32,524 nucleotides of DNA from a virus, in IMG/VR virus record IMGVR_UViG_3300002835_000672, positions 1-32,524 of that record. One strand, written 5' to 3'. Position numbers and translations under genes: made by a program. The notes beneath the pieces were generated by a model, which was not told the DNA's origin, did no database searches, and saw nothing but the letters and a program-made list of their open reading frames with translations. Below are positions 31,708 through 32,524 of this stretch, piece by piece. The first letter of the stretch is position 1. Every line of letters starts with the position of its first letter.

Positions 31708-32380
31708 TTTCTTCGCTCTCCGCATACAGATTGTTAAAAGTTACATTGGGGTCCAGATACGAATCGTCTTGCTCTGCGCAGTGTATCCACTGACTCGGTT
31801 TAAAGTCCGGTGCGCCTTCACCTGTTACCCAGTAAGCTGGGCTAGTGACACGGACTCTGTTGTTCGGTAAGGCTACAATATTTCCTGTCCACTTGCCAGC
31901 ATCCGTCAGGATGAGGACGTGTGTCTGCTTGTGCTGTGCAGGGTCCTCGGAGACCTCGCTCTCGGCGTAGTCAACCGTAAACAAATAGCGACCCTTGAAG
32001 AACTCGTTGTTGATCTTGCACATCCACTGGGACGGTTTAGCCCTGTCAATGGAGATAATGCTGTGGTGGTAAGAACTACAATCCCACGGCTGCACAAAGT
32101 GCGTTTCCATCCTTTCCGGCCACTCTTCCAGTGGTATGTCGCCAACCAAGGCTGTGATGGGCATACGTGCCCACATCGCCCCGCCGTGTACGTTAGGCTG
32201 GCTACCATCGTCTGCTTCGCACCCGGTGAAGATCAACTGAAAAGACAGACACCTGTCGGGCATGGTGGTAACAGCAACTGCCAGCGCATGGACGTACTCG
32301 CCGTGGTAGTTTTGATGACCGTTAGTGAACTCTTTGCGCACCCAGCACTTGAAGTACGGGATGTTGCTTATAAGATACAT
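31694..32380 (-). CDS. Conserved phage protein of the late operon, 228 aa
   Basis: The ATG follows the lysozyme stop with no gap (TAAATG) and a run of five G upstream. The product has a pattern I know from marine and cyanophage proteins: NIPYFKCWVRKEF, then HGEYVHALAVAV, LPITAL-like and QPWDCSSYHH segments, a GRYLFTVDYAES core and a LPNNRVRVTSPAYW strand near the end. The family is conserved but uncharacterised. It is beta-rich without enzyme motifs. Its place between endolysin and structural genes suggests a virion or assembly role. Confidence 0.7.
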   Translation of the reverse strand: MYLISNIPYFKCWVRKEFTNGHQNYHGEYVHALAVAVTTMPDRCLSFQLIFTGCEADDGSQPNVHGGAMWARMPITALVGDIPLEEWPERMETHFVQPWDCSSYHHSIISIDRAKPSQWMCKINNEFFKGRYLFTVDYAESEVSEDPAQHKQTHVLILTDAGKWTGNIVALPNNRVRVTSPAYWVTGEGAPDFKPSQWIHCAEQDDSYLDPNVTFNNLYAESEENDES

Positions 32381-32524
32381 TTAACCCCCAGACAAAAATA
32401 AAGCTCGTTCGGCCTCTCTACGTCTGACTAGACCGTTCAGCACTTTGCCGCCGGCCTTGTTCCATTTGAGGAACTCTTCTGCTGCGCCATCGTAGTCGCC
32501 ACGATTGTACTTCATTCTTAGGGT
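32381..32524 (-). CDS. T4-type lysozyme (endolysin), C-terminal fragment
   Basis: Only the last 47 residues lie in the window; the gene continues past the right edge. They read GDYDGAAEEFLKWNKAGG followed by VLNGLVRRREAERALFL, the conserved C-terminal part of GH24 lysozymes such as P22 gp19 and T4 gpe. These cleave the cell wall between N-acetylmuramic acid and N-acetylglucosamine at the end of infection. The catalytic Glu, near the start of the protein, cannot be seen. The stop abuts the next start codon. Confidence 0.9.
   Translation of the reverse strand, partial: TLRMKYNRGDYDGAAEEFLKWNKAGGKVLNGLVRRREAERALFLSGG

Overview
The window is part of a tailed bacteriophage genome (Caudoviricetes), probably a podovirus-like phage of an aquatic bacterium. 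The evidence is dense, overlapping small ORFs, a phage replication module on the + strand, and a block of virion genes plus an endolysin on the - strand. The host cannot be named. No integrase, tRNA, rRNA, CRISPR array or insertion sequence was seen. Terminase, portal and capsid genes are absent and presumably lie beyond the right edge.

Region 1 (1-4110, + strand) is an early block of mostly unrecognised proteins joined by ATGA and TAATG overlaps. It carries three copies of one 34-nt intergenic element at 791-824, 2041-2074 and 4040-4073. Each has a TAACAATTGTTA palindrome between two TRACCA boxes at fixed spacing, and each begins exactly at the stop codon of the upstream gene. The gene before the third copy encodes a 57-aa ribbon-helix-helix protein, a natural candidate binder. 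A consensus sigma70-type promoter (1973-2001) lies just upstream of the second copy. The block ends in an intrinsic terminator (4084-4107).

Region 2 (4121-11976, + strand) starts at a second promoter. It holds a VRR-NUC nuclease, a leader-like stretch with three hairpins (4871-4980), several small proteins (one winged-helix-like, one DUF3310, one membrane peptide), a family A DNA polymerase with 3'-5' exonuclease, a Cas4/RecB-type nuclease with four cysteines, an HNH-like protein and an SNF2-type helicase.

Region 3 (11973-16657, + strand) starts at a third promoter sharing TTGACACTGT with the second. It encodes a conserved phage protein, a Cys-rich protein with an acidic tail (possible ssDNA-binding protein), a small HTH protein, a 963-aa primase-helicase and a 64-aa basic protein. 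Together regions 2 and 3 can supply priming, unwinding, synthesis and nucleolytic processing of phage DNA.

Region 4 (16658-32524, - strand) converges on region 3 with no base between the two stop codons. In transcription order it has a T4-type lysozyme (partial), a conserved phage protein, a tiny Lys/Gly/Ala-rich basic protein, a P22 gp10-like tail stabilisation protein, a beta-sandwich protein, four probable virion or ejection proteins and a giant 2175-aa protein with an HEGVH metallopeptidase motif. Several of these genes contain in-frame tandem repeats, most densely at 27501-27844.
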